From the NCBI GenBank assembly GCA_910579435.1, contig CAJTVF010000023.1, forward strand, positions 1 through 35,395: a stretch of 35,395 nt of DNA, written 5' to 3'. Source of the stretch: an uncultured Oscillibacter sp. (GTDB taxonomy: Bacteria > Bacillota > Clostridia > Oscillospirales > Oscillospiraceae). Positions 1 to 7,509 of the stretch are shown piece after piece. Both the position numbers and the translations under genes were made by a program. The notes under the pieces were generated by a model. The model did no database searches, was not told the origin of the DNA, and was given only the letters and a program-made list of their open reading frames with translations. How positions within the stretch are numbered: the stretch's first letter is position 1; the number at the start of each line of letters is the position of its first letter.

Positions 1-52
1 TGGCAATAAAATCTGCCCAAATCCGGCATTCCGCCAATTTTCAAACAAGGCC
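1..52 (-). repeat. Palindromic 161-bp element, subfamily 2, copy F (cut by window start)
   Basis: Only one end is inside the window. It is the reverse complement of the left end of the complete copy at 30762-30922, with one mismatch over about 52 bases, and ends in GGCC followed by TA, as that copy does. No coding content. Confidence 0.8.
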
Positions 53-61
53 TAAGCGCGG

Positions 62-92
62 AAAAACGGGGCGCTTTTGGCAAAGCGCCCCG
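62..92 (-). terminator. Rho-independent terminator of the PilZ gene
   Basis: A perfect 11-bp stem (67-77 with 82-92) with a 4-nt loop lies just past the PilZ stop. Read on the minus strand it is followed by TTTTT (62-66). Confidence 0.85.
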
Positions 93-114
93 CCGGGAAA
101 GCAACGCTATGAAA

Positions 115-852
115 TTACCAATGCCCGTCCTCGGAACGGCTGTGCTCCCGCCGGTTGCCAAGCTGCATGTTGAAGAGGACCTTGGTCAGGGAGTTGATTT
201 CATCCTTCTTCAGCTGGGCGAAGAGGATGCCGCAGCGGAACTCATTAGGCCCGCACTCCACCACCCGGATGACCTCGCCGATGAAGTCCATGGCGACGTA
301 GTCCTCCAGCTTGATTTTGAGGCGCAGCACCTCGCCCTCCCCATGGAGGTACTCCGAGGTGAAGCAGCAGCCGCCGGTGCTGATGTCCACCAGCTTGCAC
401 TCCTCCGGCCGCTCAAAGCGCTCGTCGTTGAAGTAATAAATGGAGATGGGGACATTATTCACCGCCAGGCGGAAGGTATCCCGCTGGTTTTCGTGGACCT
501 CGGGCTCCAAATCCTTCAGCTTCATCAGAATCCGGGTGGACTCCTCCACCGTGGCCCGGAGGTAAAACTGGTTCATCTTATTGTCGCAGCCCCGCACGTA
601 TACCGTGCTTCCCGGCTCGCAGACCTTGAAGGACAGCCCGCCGGGATGGCGGCCCATGGTGAACTCCGTGCCCCCGTGCTCTGTGATCAGGCCGGTGTTC
701 AGCACCCGCCCGGTTTTCTCCACCACCTCAATGGGCATTTCCCTGCACATCTCAGGGAGGCCCGGGCCTGTCTCTTCCGGCGCCGGCGTTACCGGAGCGG
801 GAATGTAATCCGCAAGGTCCTGGTCCCGGTTCAAAAACGAAAAGATACCCAT
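115..852 (-). CDS. PilZ-domain (YcgR-like) c-di-GMP-binding protein
   Basis: A 245-aa cytoplasmic protein with no signal peptide or TM segment. The C-terminal half is a PilZ domain: the c-di-GMP-binding RxxxR motif is R124-DTF-R128 and the DxSxxG motif is DISTGG at 156-161. Residues about 35-115 resemble the YcgR-type N-terminal beta domain, including a short GSTVYVRG strand. Proteins of this build bind cyclic di-GMP and modulate flagellar or surface functions in the family; no flagellar genes are visible here, so the target is unknown. ATG 852 has an AGGTGG-type ribosome site; a sigma-A promoter lies upstream and a terminator follows, so it is probably monocistronic. Family call is firm, role is inferred. 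Confidence 0.88.
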   Translation of the reverse strand: MGIFSFLNRDQDLADYIPAPVTPAPEETGPGLPEMCREMPIEVVEKTGRVLNTGLITEHGGTEFTMGRHPGGLSFKVCEPGSTVYVRGCDNKMNQFYLRATVEESTRILMKLKDLEPEVHENQRDTFRLAVNNVPISIYYFNDERFERPEECKLVDISTGGCCFTSEYLHGEGEVLRLKIKLEDYVAMDFIGEVIRVVECGPNEFRCGILFAQLKKDEINSLTKVLFNMQLGNRREHSRSEDGHW

Positions 853-936
853 ACCGCACCACCTGTATCAAATATTGGAAAGCCTGTGCCGGTCCGGCCG
901 GAGGCGATTCTCTGGTTTGACCGCCGCTTATTGGGC

Positions 937-965
937 ATTATAGCATAAAATATTTCCCGCCGCAA
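937..965 (-). promoter_or_regulatory. Sigma-A promoter for the PilZ gene
   Basis: On the minus strand TTGCGG (965-960) and TATAAT (942-937) are separated by 17 bp, about 85 bp upstream of the PilZ start. Confidence 0.7.
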
Positions 966-1037
966 GCCCTTCCCCATTTTTACGGGAAAGGGAAACTTTG
1001 GGGCTCCCCCCATTATACGAGGAAGGGAGGGACCGAT

Positions 1038-1301
1038 GTGACGGTCTCTATCGAATCCAAACGGCGCCGCCAGCGGCGGCAGGCCGTGCTGGGCGTAACG
1101 ATGTTCGCCCTGTTCCAAGCGGCCTGCGTAATCTGCTTCGCCGCGCTGTGCTTCATCCCGGACCTGCCCAGGTGGGCATTCCGGCTCTTCGCCGCCCTGG
1201 CGGGCATGTGCGGACTGCTGGTCGTCCCCGCCCTGGTGGTGTTAAAAGAACGTTTTCAAGAAATTGAAGGAGGAGAATCCGATGCTGCTGCTGACTATTG
1301 A
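1038..1301 (+). CDS. Small two-TM membrane protein of unknown function
   Basis: 87 aa starting at GTG 1038 with GGGAGGG upstream; the nearby ATG at 1036 runs straight into TGA, so GTG is preferred. A basic N-terminus (KRRRQRR, residues 8-14) is followed by two hydrophobic segments at about 17-40 and 46-68 and an acidic tail. The 3' end overlaps the start of the YbjQ gene by 20 bp and contains its ribosome binding site, so the two are translationally linked. I recognise no family. Codon use matches its neighbours. Confidence 0.6.
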   Translation: MTVSIESKRRRQRRQAVLGVTMFALFQAACVICFAALCFIPDLPRWAFRLFAALAGMCGLLVVPALVVLKERFQEIEGGESDAAADY

Positions 1302-1593
1302 CTATGTGCCCGGAAAGGAAATCGAGGCCCTGGGAATCGTAAAGGGGACCGTGGTCCAATCCAAGAACTTTGGAAAGGACTTTATGGCCGGCATGAAGAC
1401 CCTGGTGGGCGGCGAGATCGCGGGCTACACCGAAATGCTCAACGAGGCCCGCCAGATCGCCACAAAGCGCATGGTGGACGAGGCCCAGGCCCTGGGGGCC
1501 GACGCGGTGGTCAACGTCCGCTACGGCTCGTCTTCCGTGATGCAGGGAGCCGCAGAAGTCGTGGCCTACGGCACGGCGGTGAAGCTGAAGTAA
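1282..1593 (+). CDS. YbjQ / UPF0145 family protein
   Basis: 103 aa, the usual size for this family. ATG 1282 is chosen because AAGGAGG lies 7 nt upstream; a TTG at 1264 would place the ribosome site inside the gene. The sequence has the family pattern of an N-terminal beta strand, a GTVVQSKN segment, a helical middle (EMLNEARQIATKRM) and the conserved GADAVVNVRYG strand. YbjQ proteins form oligomeric rings and have no established biochemical role. It is sandwiched between overlapping genes (20 bp with the membrane protein upstream, TAATG overlap downstream), so all three are one operon. Confidence 0.85.
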   Translation: MLLLTIDYVPGKEIEALGIVKGTVVQSKNFGKDFMAGMKTLVGGEIAGYTEMLNEARQIATKRMVDEAQALGADAVVNVRYGSSSVMQGAAEVVAYGTAVKLK

Positions 1594-2303
1594 TGCGGGC
1601 CGTCTTTCTGGACCACAGCGGCTTCCTGGTGGAGTCGGACTCCGCCGCGTTGCTGTTCGACTGGTGGAAAGGGGAACTCCCGGCGGTCAAGCCGGGGGTC
1701 CCCCTCTACGTCTTTGCCAGCCATGTACATCCGGACCATTTTGACCCCCGGATCTTCGCCCTGGACGGCACGGACCGGGACGTTCAGTTCGTCCTGGGGC
1801 ACGACATCAAGCTCAGCCCCCGGAATCTCAGCCGCTGGGGCGTATCTCCGAAGACGTCGGAGAAGTGCCGGAACCTCCGGGGCGGGCAGTCCCTGGCCCT
1901 GCCTGGGGCTGATGTGGAGGCCCTGTCTTCTACCGACGAGGGGGAGGCCTTCCTGGTGACGGTGGACAGCTGGACCGTCTTCCACGCCGGGGACCTGAAC
2001 TGGTGGCACTGGGAGGGGGAAGACAAGGCATGGAACAACAATATGGCCGCTAATTTCAAGAAGTACACAGAGCCCCTTCGGGGCCGCCGCCTGGACCTGG
2101 CCATGCTGCCCCTGGACCCCCGCCTGGGAGAGGCGGGCTTCCGGGGGCCCGCGTATTTCCTCGAAACGGCGGACGTCCGGCGCTTCCTGCCTATGCACCA
2201 GTGGGGGGACTTTGCTTTTACCAGGAAATTTTTGGAAAAGCATCCTGCCTTTACAGACCGCACCGTGCCGGTGGAACGGGCCGGGCAGGTCTTTGAATTC
2301 TGA
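1593..2303 (+). CDS. MBL-fold (metallo-beta-lactamase superfamily) hydrolase
   Basis: 236 aa starting at the ATG inside the TAATG overlap with ybjQ. The metal-binding HxHxDH motif is H44-V-H46-P-D48-H49, followed by HAGD at 131-134 and a late histidine in PMHQWGD (H202). This is the short MBL architecture close to UlaG-like or YtnP-like enzymes; the substrate cannot be read from sequence. No signal peptide, so probably cytoplasmic. Last gene of the three-gene operon, directly followed by a strong terminator. Confidence 0.85.
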   Translation: MRAVFLDHSGFLVESDSAALLFDWWKGELPAVKPGVPLYVFASHVHPDHFDPRIFALDGTDRDVQFVLGHDIKLSPRNLSRWGVSPKTSEKCRNLRGGQSLALPGADVEALSSTDEGEAFLVTVDSWTVFHAGDLNWWHWEGEDKAWNNNMAANFKKYTEPLRGRRLDLAMLPLDPRLGEAGFRGPAYFLETADVRRFLPMHQWGDFAFTRKFLEKHPAFTDRTVPVERAGQVFEF

Positions 2304-2308
2304 CAAGG

Positions 2309-2351
2309 GAAAGCCCCTCCGGGAGGATTCTCCCGGAGGAGCGGCTTTTTT
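2309..2351 (+). terminator. Strong terminator between converging operons
   Basis: Stem built on CTCCGGGAG / CTCCCGGAG with outer GCC/GGC pairing, GATT loop and a T6 run. It also contains the end of cdd on the other strand. Confidence 0.85.
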
Positions 2352-2751
2352 ACTCCTCTTTCAGCAAATACTTCGGGCCGAAGCCGTGAGGCAGCAGCTC
2401 CCGGAGGGTCAGGGCCAGCTCCTCCCCCTTGCCGTTGAGGCTGATGACCTCCATGTCCGGGGCGAACTCGTAGAGCACCTGGCGGCACACGGCGCAGGGG
2501 ACGCAGAAGTCCTCACAGCGGCCCGCCACTGCGATGCGGACGAAATCCCGGTGCCCCTCGCTGACGGCCTTGCCGACAGCTACCCGCTCGGCGCAGAGGG
2601 TGGGAGAATAGGCGGCGTTCTCAATGTTGCAGCCGGTGAAAACCGTGCCATCGGAGCACTCCAGGGCTGCGCCCACGGGGAAGTGGGAATACGGGATGTA
2701 GGCCCGGTCCAGCATGGCCGCGGCGGCGGCTTTCAGTTCTTCTCTTGTCAT
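2350..2751 (-). CDS. cdd: Cytidine deaminase
   Basis: 133 aa, the size of the homotetrameric zinc-dependent cytidine deaminases. It hydrolyses cytidine or deoxycytidine to uridine in pyrimidine salvage. Zinc ligands and catalytic Glu are visible: CAE at C53-A-E55 and PCAVC with C86 and C89. The nucleoside-binding FxVGAAL and NIENA(A)YS segments are intact (24-30, 42-49). AAAGGAG lies before ATG 2751. It follows the deacetylase-like lipoprotein gene after only 16 bp and is probably cotranscribed with it. Confidence 0.95.
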   Translation of the reverse strand: MTREELKAAAAAMLDRAYIPYSHFPVGAALECSDGTVFTGCNIENAAYSPTLCAERVAVGKAVSEGHRDFVRIAVAGRCEDFCVPCAVCRQVLYEFAPDMEVISLNGKGEELALTLRELLPHGFGPKYLLKEE

Positions 2752-2767
2752 GGAAAAAACTCCTTTC

Positions 2768-3973
2768 TTATTCCTCCGCCCAGGAGACCTCCCTCTCGGG
2801 GCGGACGGTTAAGTCTATGATGTCCTTGGCGTCGTAGAATTGCAGATAGCGGTCCCGGGAGTGGCGCAGGGTCGTCCCGTCCGGGTGGAGGCGGTCGCAG
2901 ATGACGGCGCTGATATCTTTCTTGATGAAGCTGAAGCTCTCCACGCCCACAGAGCAGAAGACCCGGAAGCCCTTGCTCTGTAAGTACTGGAAGGCCGGGC
3001 CTGTCATGGTCCAGTCGTTGCCGTCGGGGCGCTCGCCGTGGGGGTAAAACAGGATCGTGGTCTCCCCCACCAGGCTGCCCACCTCGTCCAGCCAGCGCTG
3101 GGTATCCGCCTCAATGCGGGTCATGTTTCCGTCGCCCAGGCGGATATGGCCCCAGGTGTGGCTGCCGAAGGTCCAGCCGGTGCGGCGGAGTTCCTCGATG
3201 ATGGGCTGGACGGCTTCCCGCTCCTTCTGGCGGTTCGCCTCCTTGGCGTCGTCCCACTCCTTGGTGTCCGTCTGGGTGCGGTAGCCTAAGATCCCCTCGT
3301 AGCCCGTCAGACTCAGGCAGCCCTTGGCCCCGAAGGGGGAGAAGTCCGGGTGCTCTTCCACGAATTTATCCAGAATCGGAATCGCGTCCAAGTCCCGGCT
3401 GACCACCTCGTTCCCCTCCGGGTCCCTGCCCCAGGAGGCGAGCTTCAGGTCCTCTCCGATGATGAGCTTATAGGTCAGGCCGTTTTCCAGCATGTAGGGG
3501 TAGTAATTCGTGTCGTCGTAGCTGAGAATCAGGGGCTTTTTTCCCTCGGGGAGGTAGAGGGTATTCCGGACCATATGAGGTCCGTCTTCCCCTTCCTCCT
3601 CGCTCCAGACGCTGCTGATGTCCACCAGGACATAGCCTTTGTCGTAGACGCTCTGGAGGATCTTATTGTACTCGTCCACGGTGACCATGAAGTCGTCCAG
3701 GCCGTTGGCCTGGCTGTCTCCGTCGAAGGCCAGCTCCGGGTAGGCGATGACCGGGTGGAAAAACAGGTGCTCTACCACGCCGGTCCAGGGGACATAGCCC
3801 TCCCGCTCCTCCGTGGGGTCCTTGATCTCATAGGGCTCCTGCACCGGGGCGGGGGGCGGTTCCGGCTCCTGGATCTCCGGCTCCGGCAGGGGAGGCTCCT
3901 CCGCCGGGGGGGCGGAGGGGGCGCAGGCGGTGAGGAGGAAGACAAGCAATACGAGGCTGAATATTCGGCGCAT
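2768..3973 (-). CDS. Lipoprotein with a polysaccharide deacetylase (NodB-like) domain
   Basis: 401 aa from ATG 3973, which has AGAAAGGA upstream and begins a lipoprotein signal peptide with lipobox LTAC (C17). A Pro/Glu-rich linker (about 20-48) follows, as expected for a protein tethered outside the membrane. The catalytic domain contains SYDD (metal-binding Asp pair) and SHTWGH, matching the NodB DD and HxxxH motifs, and a late FYPHGE segment in place of the usual motif 4. Family members deacetylate cell-wall or secreted glycans. A longer reading frame from 4114 would bury the signal peptide and is rejected. Likely transcribed from an extended -10 promoter at 4011-4019, with cdd downstream. 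Confidence 0.88.
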   Translation of the reverse strand: MRRIFSLVLLVFLLTACAPSAPPAEEPPLPEPEIQEPEPPPAPVQEPYEIKDPTEEREGYVPWTGVVEHLFFHPVIAYPELAFDGDSQANGLDDFMVTVDEYNKILQSVYDKGYVLVDISSVWSEEEGEDGPHMVRNTLYLPEGKKPLILSYDDTNYYPYMLENGLTYKLIIGEDLKLASWGRDPEGNEVVSRDLDAIPILDKFVEEHPDFSPFGAKGCLSLTGYEGILGYRTQTDTKEWDDAKEANRQKEREAVQPIIEELRRTGWTFGSHTWGHIRLGDGNMTRIEADTQRWLDEVGSLVGETTILFYPHGERPDGNDWTMTGPAFQYLQSKGFRVFCSVGVESFSFIKKDISAVICDRLHPDGTTLRHSRDRYLQFYDAKDIIDLTVRPEREVSWAEE

Positions 3974-4010
3974 GGCGGCGGGTCCTTTCTGTCGAAATAT
4001 CTGCGGTTTT

Positions 4011-4019
4011 AGTATAGCA
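4011..4019 (-). promoter_or_regulatory. Extended -10 promoter for the deacetylase-like gene
   Basis: The minus strand reads TGCTATACT 38 bp upstream of the start. No good -35 box at 17 bp, so the TGn extension may compensate. Confidence 0.5.
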
Positions 4020-4102
4020 GATTTTCCGGCGGAAAGGGGTAACAATTTTATGACAGTTTTTCCGGCCCTGACGGGCGGGAGGATTGGTGACCAGCAATGG
4101 CC

Positions 4103-4211
4103 GGTGCATTGCACCCCCCATTTTCTCTTTTTCTTCCAGAAGAAAAAGAGAAAACGGGCCGTGCACGGTCCAAAAGAGAAAAAGAAGTAATTTGTCCTTC
4201 TATCGATAGAA
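4103..4211. repeat. Cluster of palindromes with a homopurine mirror repeat
   Basis: Within a 450-bp spacer without genes. Contents: GGTGCA-T-TGCACC (4103-4115); a pyrimidine arm at 4121-4136 that is the exact reverse complement of the purine arm 4139-4154, with 2 nt between; a second purine tract at 4172-4187 that is the exact mirror image of 4139-4154; a near-palindrome around GTGCAC (4156-4171) between the two purine tracts; and a perfect 14-bp palindrome TTCTATCGATAGAA (4198-4211). Confidence 0.8.
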
Positions 4212-4251
4212 CATCCTGTTCAGTGAGATTGGTTTTTTGTGGGTGGATGCT

Positions 4252-4285
4252 TGTGGGGCCTGACCCCCTGGTCAGGCCATTTTTC
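4252..4285 (+). terminator. Terminator-like hairpin related to the one at 30952
   Basis: Stem GGCCTGACC (4257-4265) / GGTCAGGCC (4270-4278), loop CCCT, followed by ATTTTT. No plus-strand gene ends nearby, so it may be a repeat rather than a working terminator. Confidence 0.6.
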
Positions 4286-4318
4286 CAGGAATTGTCCTTC
4301 TGCTGTGGAGGTGGAGCC

Positions 4319-4361
4319 GGGTGTCCGCCCCGCTTGCTGCAAATGCCAGGGGCGGACACCC
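4319..4361. repeat. 13-bp inverted repeat GGGTGTCCGCCCC
   Basis: Perfect arms at 4319-4331 and 4349-4361 with a 17-nt loop; a further GGTCCGCCCC follows at about 4363. The rest of the spacer up to 4424 shows nothing else. Confidence 0.7.
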
Positions 4362-4424
4362 TGGTCCGCCCCTGCAACATATACTCTTACTCTTCTTACT
4401 CTCTGAATTGGACATTCCCGGTTT

Positions 4425-4781
4425 TTACCGCTTTGCGCTGGGCTTGAACACGGCTGCCGTGACTGCCGCGAAAAATACCGCCGCCGCTACGCCCCCTGCC
4501 GCCGCCGTCAGGCCCCCTGTCAGGACCCCCAGCCAGCCGTCTATGTCTACCGCCTTGCGGACCCCCTTGGCCAGCAGGTGGCCGAAGCCCGTCAGAGGCA
4601 CCGTCGCCCCCGCTCCGCCCCACTGGGCCAGCGGCTCGTACAGCCCTATGGCGCTGAGGATTACCCCCGCTACCACGTAGCCCGTCAGAATCCGGGCCGG
4701 GGTCAGCTGGGTCTTATCAATCAGAATCTGCCCGATGGCGCAGAGCAGGCCCCCGCAGAGAAACGCGTTCAAATAATCCAT
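4425..4781 (-). CDS. spoVAE: Stage V sporulation protein AE (SpoVAEb type)
   Basis: 118 aa from ATG 4781, 8 nt after CCTCCC (GGGAGG on the coding strand); an in-frame TTG two codons upstream is less likely. Membrane protein with about three hydrophobic segments and the diagnostic stretches GQILIDKT, TPARILTGYVV, GLYEPL and GAGATVPLTGFG. SpoVAE belongs to the SpoVAC-SpoVAD-SpoVAE inner-membrane channel that loads dipicolinic acid into the forespore and releases it on germination. Normally it directly follows spoVAD; here spoVAD is 7.2 kb away on the opposite strand. A weak sigma-G like promoter precedes it. Confidence 0.93.
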   Translation of the reverse strand: MDYLNAFLCGGLLCAIGQILIDKTQLTPARILTGYVVAGVILSAIGLYEPLAQWGGAGATVPLTGFGHLLAKGVRKAVDIDGWLGVLTGGLTAAAGGVAAAVFFAAVTAAVFKPSAKR

Positions 4782-4803
4782 GGTCAAAACCTCCCTTTTC
4801 CGG

Positions 4804-4832
4804 TAGGGTTTCCCGGCGGGGCGGTTTTATGC
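4804..4832 (-). promoter_or_regulatory. Possible sigma-G promoter for spoVAE
   Basis: The minus strand carries GCATA (4832-4828), 17 bp, then AACCCTA (4810-4804). The -35 matches the forespore consensus and has the same spacing as the spoVAD promoter; the -10 is a poor match to CATnnTA. Confidence 0.4.
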
Positions 4833-4871
4833 GCGGAAAAGGCGCGGGGCTCCGCCTCCGCGCCCGGACGT

Positions 4872-5543
4872 TCAATCTTCTCCTGAACCGTTCCGCCTGG
4901 AATCAACCAATTCGACCGCCAGACGCAGCGGATTACCCTCCGTCCTTGAAGACCCCCCGCCTCCGCCGGATCGGCTGTTTTTCGCGTTCTCCTGCTTATT
5001 CTTCAAGTCGTTTGTTTGAATCATTTCCACGATTCGGGTGATGTACTCTTCGTCGTTCTCGGGGAAGACGTACTTCGTGACGATGTGCAGCAGGCCCACG
5101 ATCAGCGTCAGAAACGACACGCAGGCCGTGGCGAAGGACACCACGTCCCCCGCCTCCATATCCCCGCCAAACACCTGGAAGGGCAGCAGCGCCAGCACAA
5201 TGGCGAACAGGACGGTAATGGTAATACAGGTCCACAGGATATTGCTCCGGTACTCCTTGTTCTTCCTTACCTTGTCCTCATATGTGTCTACATAGGCCTC
5301 CAGCAGCCGGGTGATCTGCTTGTCCCGCATGTTCTGCTCATCCGTGGCATACTTGTCCCGAAAGCCAAGGTTTTTCTCGCTCTGCACATACCGCCGGTCA
5401 AAGCTGTCCAGCGTGTCCTGGAATATCTCGCCGGAAATTCCGGTTTCATCAACACTCTCAAGGGCCTTCTCAACCGCTTCGCCGTTCGTGGGCTTCTCCG
5501 GTGCTTCACCGCCGGTGGGTTCTCTCTCCGCTATCTCTGCCAT
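4872..5543 (-). CDS. Two-TM membrane protein paired with an ImmA/IrrE peptidase
   Basis: 223 aa. An acidic N-terminus (1-60) is followed by a charged helical stretch (about 60-100, rich in D, E, K and R, coiled-coil like), two TM helices at about 102-125 and 132-160, a short cytoplasmic segment and a Gly/Ser-rich linker (GGGGGSS). Helices followed by a two-TM hairpin resemble the SLATT-type effector membrane domains, but I see no diagnostic motif and this is only a possibility. Its ATG lies 15 nt after the stop of the ImmA/IrrE gene, so the two share a transcript. No family is recognised with confidence. Confidence 0.65.
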   Translation of the reverse strand: MAEIAEREPTGGEAPEKPTNGEAVEKALESVDETGISGEIFQDTLDSFDRRYVQSEKNLGFRDKYATDEQNMRDKQITRLLEAYVDTYEDKVRKNKEYRSNILWTCITITVLFAIVLALLPFQVFGGDMEAGDVVSFATACVSFLTLIVGLLHIVTKYVFPENDEEYITRIVEMIQTNDLKNKQENAKNSRSGGGGGSSRTEGNPLRLAVELVDSRRNGSGED

Positions 5544-5558
5544 CTCTGCCGCTCCCGT

Positions 5559-6110
5559 TTACCCCGCCAGGTCCAGCTCTTCAATCCGGCGGCGGGCACT
5601 CTCTACCGGCACCCGGTACTGCGCCGCAAGGCGGATGTGGCGCTCCTTCTCCGGCACGCCTCTGTCTGCCAGCTCCTGATAGCTCCGCCGGAAGGCCTCC
5701 CGGGGCATCAGCAGGGCGGCGGCAAAATAATCCGCCTCGTTTTCCACTTCGTTCTTTCCGGTCTGCGTCTCCCGGTGGAGGTATGCCTTTCCCTCCTTAC
5801 AGTGGTTCAGGGCATAGTGCCCAAACTCATGGGCCACCACAAAGCGCTTGTACGGCCCGGAGCGTTCCCGGTTTACCGCAATGATCTTCCCGTCCACCAG
5901 CTCGCCCTTGATTCTGACGGGGTCCGGCTGGAGAAGCAAAAAGCCGTCTTCGCTGTCCTTCAAGGAGGCGTTCCGCACCGAAAAGCCGCGGCTGCGGGCA
6001 AGGCAGACTACGTCCAGGGAGTCCACATTTTCGTCGTAGATTCCATAGTCCACCAGGACTTCCGATACCCGCCGCTCAATTTCTTCTATTTTCTCTTTAC
6101 TCAGCTTCAT
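5559..6110 (-). CDS. ImmA/IrrE family metallopeptidase
   Basis: 183 aa from ATG 6110, with GGAG about 10 nt upstream; in-frame starts at 6128 and 6140 would add 6 or 10 residues. The zinc site is HEFGH (H94-H98) and the third ligand lies in the ENEADYFAAALLMP segment (E125). ImmA of ICEBs1 and IrrE/PprI cleave HTH repressors to switch on mobile-element or stress genes. No Xre-type repressor is next to it; the partner here is the two-TM protein downstream. Substrate is unknown. Confidence 0.9.
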   Translation of the reverse strand: MKLSKEKIEEIERRVSEVLVDYGIYDENVDSLDVVCLARSRGFSVRNASLKDSEDGFLLLQPDPVRIKGELVDGKIIAVNRERSGPYKRFVVAHEFGHYALNHCKEGKAYLHRETQTGKNEVENEADYFAAALLMPREAFRRSYQELADRGVPEKERHIRLAAQYRVPVESARRRIEELDLAG

Positions 6111-6233
6111 AGCGCACCACTCCAACATGTCCGCTCCCACCTCGCCGGTAGATAGTATGCGGCGGGGGGAGACCTTTATTCCATGGCTTGTCCACGCAAG
6201 CCGCTTGAAGGAGGCCCCTCAGGGGGTCCTAAT

Positions 6234-6262
6234 ATTATAGCAGGTTTGTCCCCATTTGTACA
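6234..6262 (-). promoter_or_regulatory. Promoter for the ImmA/IrrE operon
   Basis: The minus strand has TGTACA (6262-6257), 17 bp, then TATAAT (6239-6234) with an upstream TGC giving an extended -10. The leader to ATG 6110 is about 120 nt. Bases 6263-6390 are AT-richer than average and hold no gene I can support. Confidence 0.65.
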
Positions 6263-6392
6263 GCAAAAATTGCACTCTTGTTTCCGTTTTTTCTGTTCCT
6301 GCCCTATTTTTTCATCCAGCCAGCCTCCTTGTGCACGTCCCCGTGCAACGCTCCTCCGCCTGGGCTCCTTATTTAGCTACACTTGTATATCA

Positions 6393-6553
6393 AGGAACCA
6401 CTGATTAAATCCCCGCACACAGCTTCACGCCATAAATTCCCGCTGGACTGCGTTAGAAAATCTTGAAATCCGTCAGGATTCCCGCGATTTTCTTCCTTGT
6501 CAGCAGAAATTTCTGGCGCAAATCTGCACACGTTGATTTAATCAGTGCTTCCT
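6393..6553 (-). repeat. Palindromic 161-bp element, subfamily 1, copy A
   Basis: Runs from AGGAACCAC to GTGCTTCCT and is flanked by CA on both sides (6391-6392 and 6554-6555). Terminal arms are about 20 bp and pair with each other. This copy has TTAAATC / GATTTAA where copies C and D have TGAAATC / GATTTCA, so both arms changed together. The core loop reads as in the subfamily 2 copy (GCGGGAATCC on the minus strand). Short reading frames inside it are identical between copies by descent and are not genes. Strand is assigned so that all copies read like copy C. Confidence 0.85.
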
Positions 6554-6573
6554 CAAAACAGGAGGTTATTTTT

Positions 6574-7098
6574 ATGAAGCAAACGGAACAGTACGGATTG
6601 AACCAATGGGAGCTGACGGACCGCATCCGGATGGCTGACTTCAACACCGACAACGCCAAGATCGCCGCCGCCCTGGCCGGAAAAACCGGGCGGCTTGAGA
6701 AAATCACCTTCAACAGCTTGGGCAGCCCCAGCTTGGGCCTTGGCACCAAGCCCTTCGTATCCAATTGGAACGATTGGGAGATGACTTTATTCTTTTTACA
6801 CGCGAACTACACGCCGGCCGGAGCGGCTTCCCAGCTCAAGGTACAGTTCGAGTGCTCGAACGGCAGCACCCAACCGCAGGTGGTGGCTCTCCTGGAGCCC
6901 GACAGCTTGCTGATGATCTTCTTCCCCCGTCACGACGAAAACAGCCTGGTGGAGGGCGCCATCATCGGCGGCGGGACAAAGGTCTTTCAAATGCCCTTTT
7001 CCTTCAAGCATCTCAGCCGCATGTCTTTCGGCCCAAGTACTACCACTTCGCAGAACTTTTTCCAGGATGCCCATATCCGGCATTTCGGCATTCGCTGA
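6574..7098 (+). CDS. Phage tail-like protein of unknown function
   Basis: 174 aa from ATG 6574 with AGGAGG 8 nt upstream; a longer frame from 6463 starts inside the repeat element and is rejected. The N-terminus (MKQTEQYGLNQWELTDRIRM, then ADFN and a DNAKIAAAL segment) follows the pattern seen at the start of many Firmicutes prophage tail or receptor-binding proteins, where the residues after YxLNQW form a short connector. The remainder is beta-rich with no motif I recognise. It stands alone, with no other phage genes, between two same-orientation copies of the palindromic element, and has its own terminator. Likely a remnant or a domesticated cargo gene. Confidence 0.7.
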   Translation: MKQTEQYGLNQWELTDRIRMADFNTDNAKIAAALAGKTGRLEKITFNSLGSPSLGLGTKPFVSNWNDWEMTLFFLHANYTPAGAASQLKVQFECSNGSTQPQVVALLEPDSLLMIFFPRHDENSLVEGAIIGGGTKVFQMPFSFKHLSRMSFGPSTTTSQNFFQDAHIRHFGIR

Positions 7099-7180
7099 AC
7101 AAAGAGAGGACCCTGGCCTTAGCCGAGGACCGATAAGGAAGCAGACCCGTACAACGACAGTCGAACCTTATCACCAAATA

Positions 7181-7214
7181 GAACAGGGGGCCATCCGGCC
7201 CCCTGTTCTTCTTT
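7181..7214 (+). terminator. Terminator of the phage tail-like gene
   Basis: Stem GAACAGGGGGCC / GGCCCCCTGTTC with ATCC loop, then TTCTTT. Confidence 0.9.
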
Positions 7215-7241
7215 ACAGCCCATCAAACAAATTCAGTATTT

Positions 7242-7274
7242 CCGCTGGTCCTGGTATGGGGCCAGCGGATTTTT
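7242..7274 (+). terminator. Second terminator-like hairpin
   Basis: Stem CCGCTGG (7242-7248) / CCAGCGG (7262-7268) followed by ATTTTT. A further small hairpin GCGTCC/GGACGC follows at about 7275-7292. Confidence 0.55.
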
Positions 7275-7348
7275 GCGTCCTTCTCAGGACGCCAAGCTAC
7301 GATGTCAAAAAAGCGCTATTTTTCAATCGTGCTTTTTCTCGGGTGTTA

Positions 7349-7509
7349 AGGAACCACTGATGAAATCCCCGCACACAGCTTCACGCCATAAATTCCCGCT
7401 GGACTGCGTTAGAAAATCTTGAAATCCGTCAGGATTCCTGCGATTTTCTTCCTTGTCAGCAGAAATTTCTGGCGCAAATCTGCACACGTTGATTTAATCA
7501 GTGCTTCCT
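7349..7509 (-). repeat. Palindromic 161-bp element, subfamily 1, copy B
   Basis: Same orientation as copy A and almost identical to it. Flanked by TA on both sides (7347-7348 and 7510-7511). One arm reads TGAAATC and the other GATTTAA, so this copy has a mismatch where A, C and D are paired. Confidence 0.85.
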
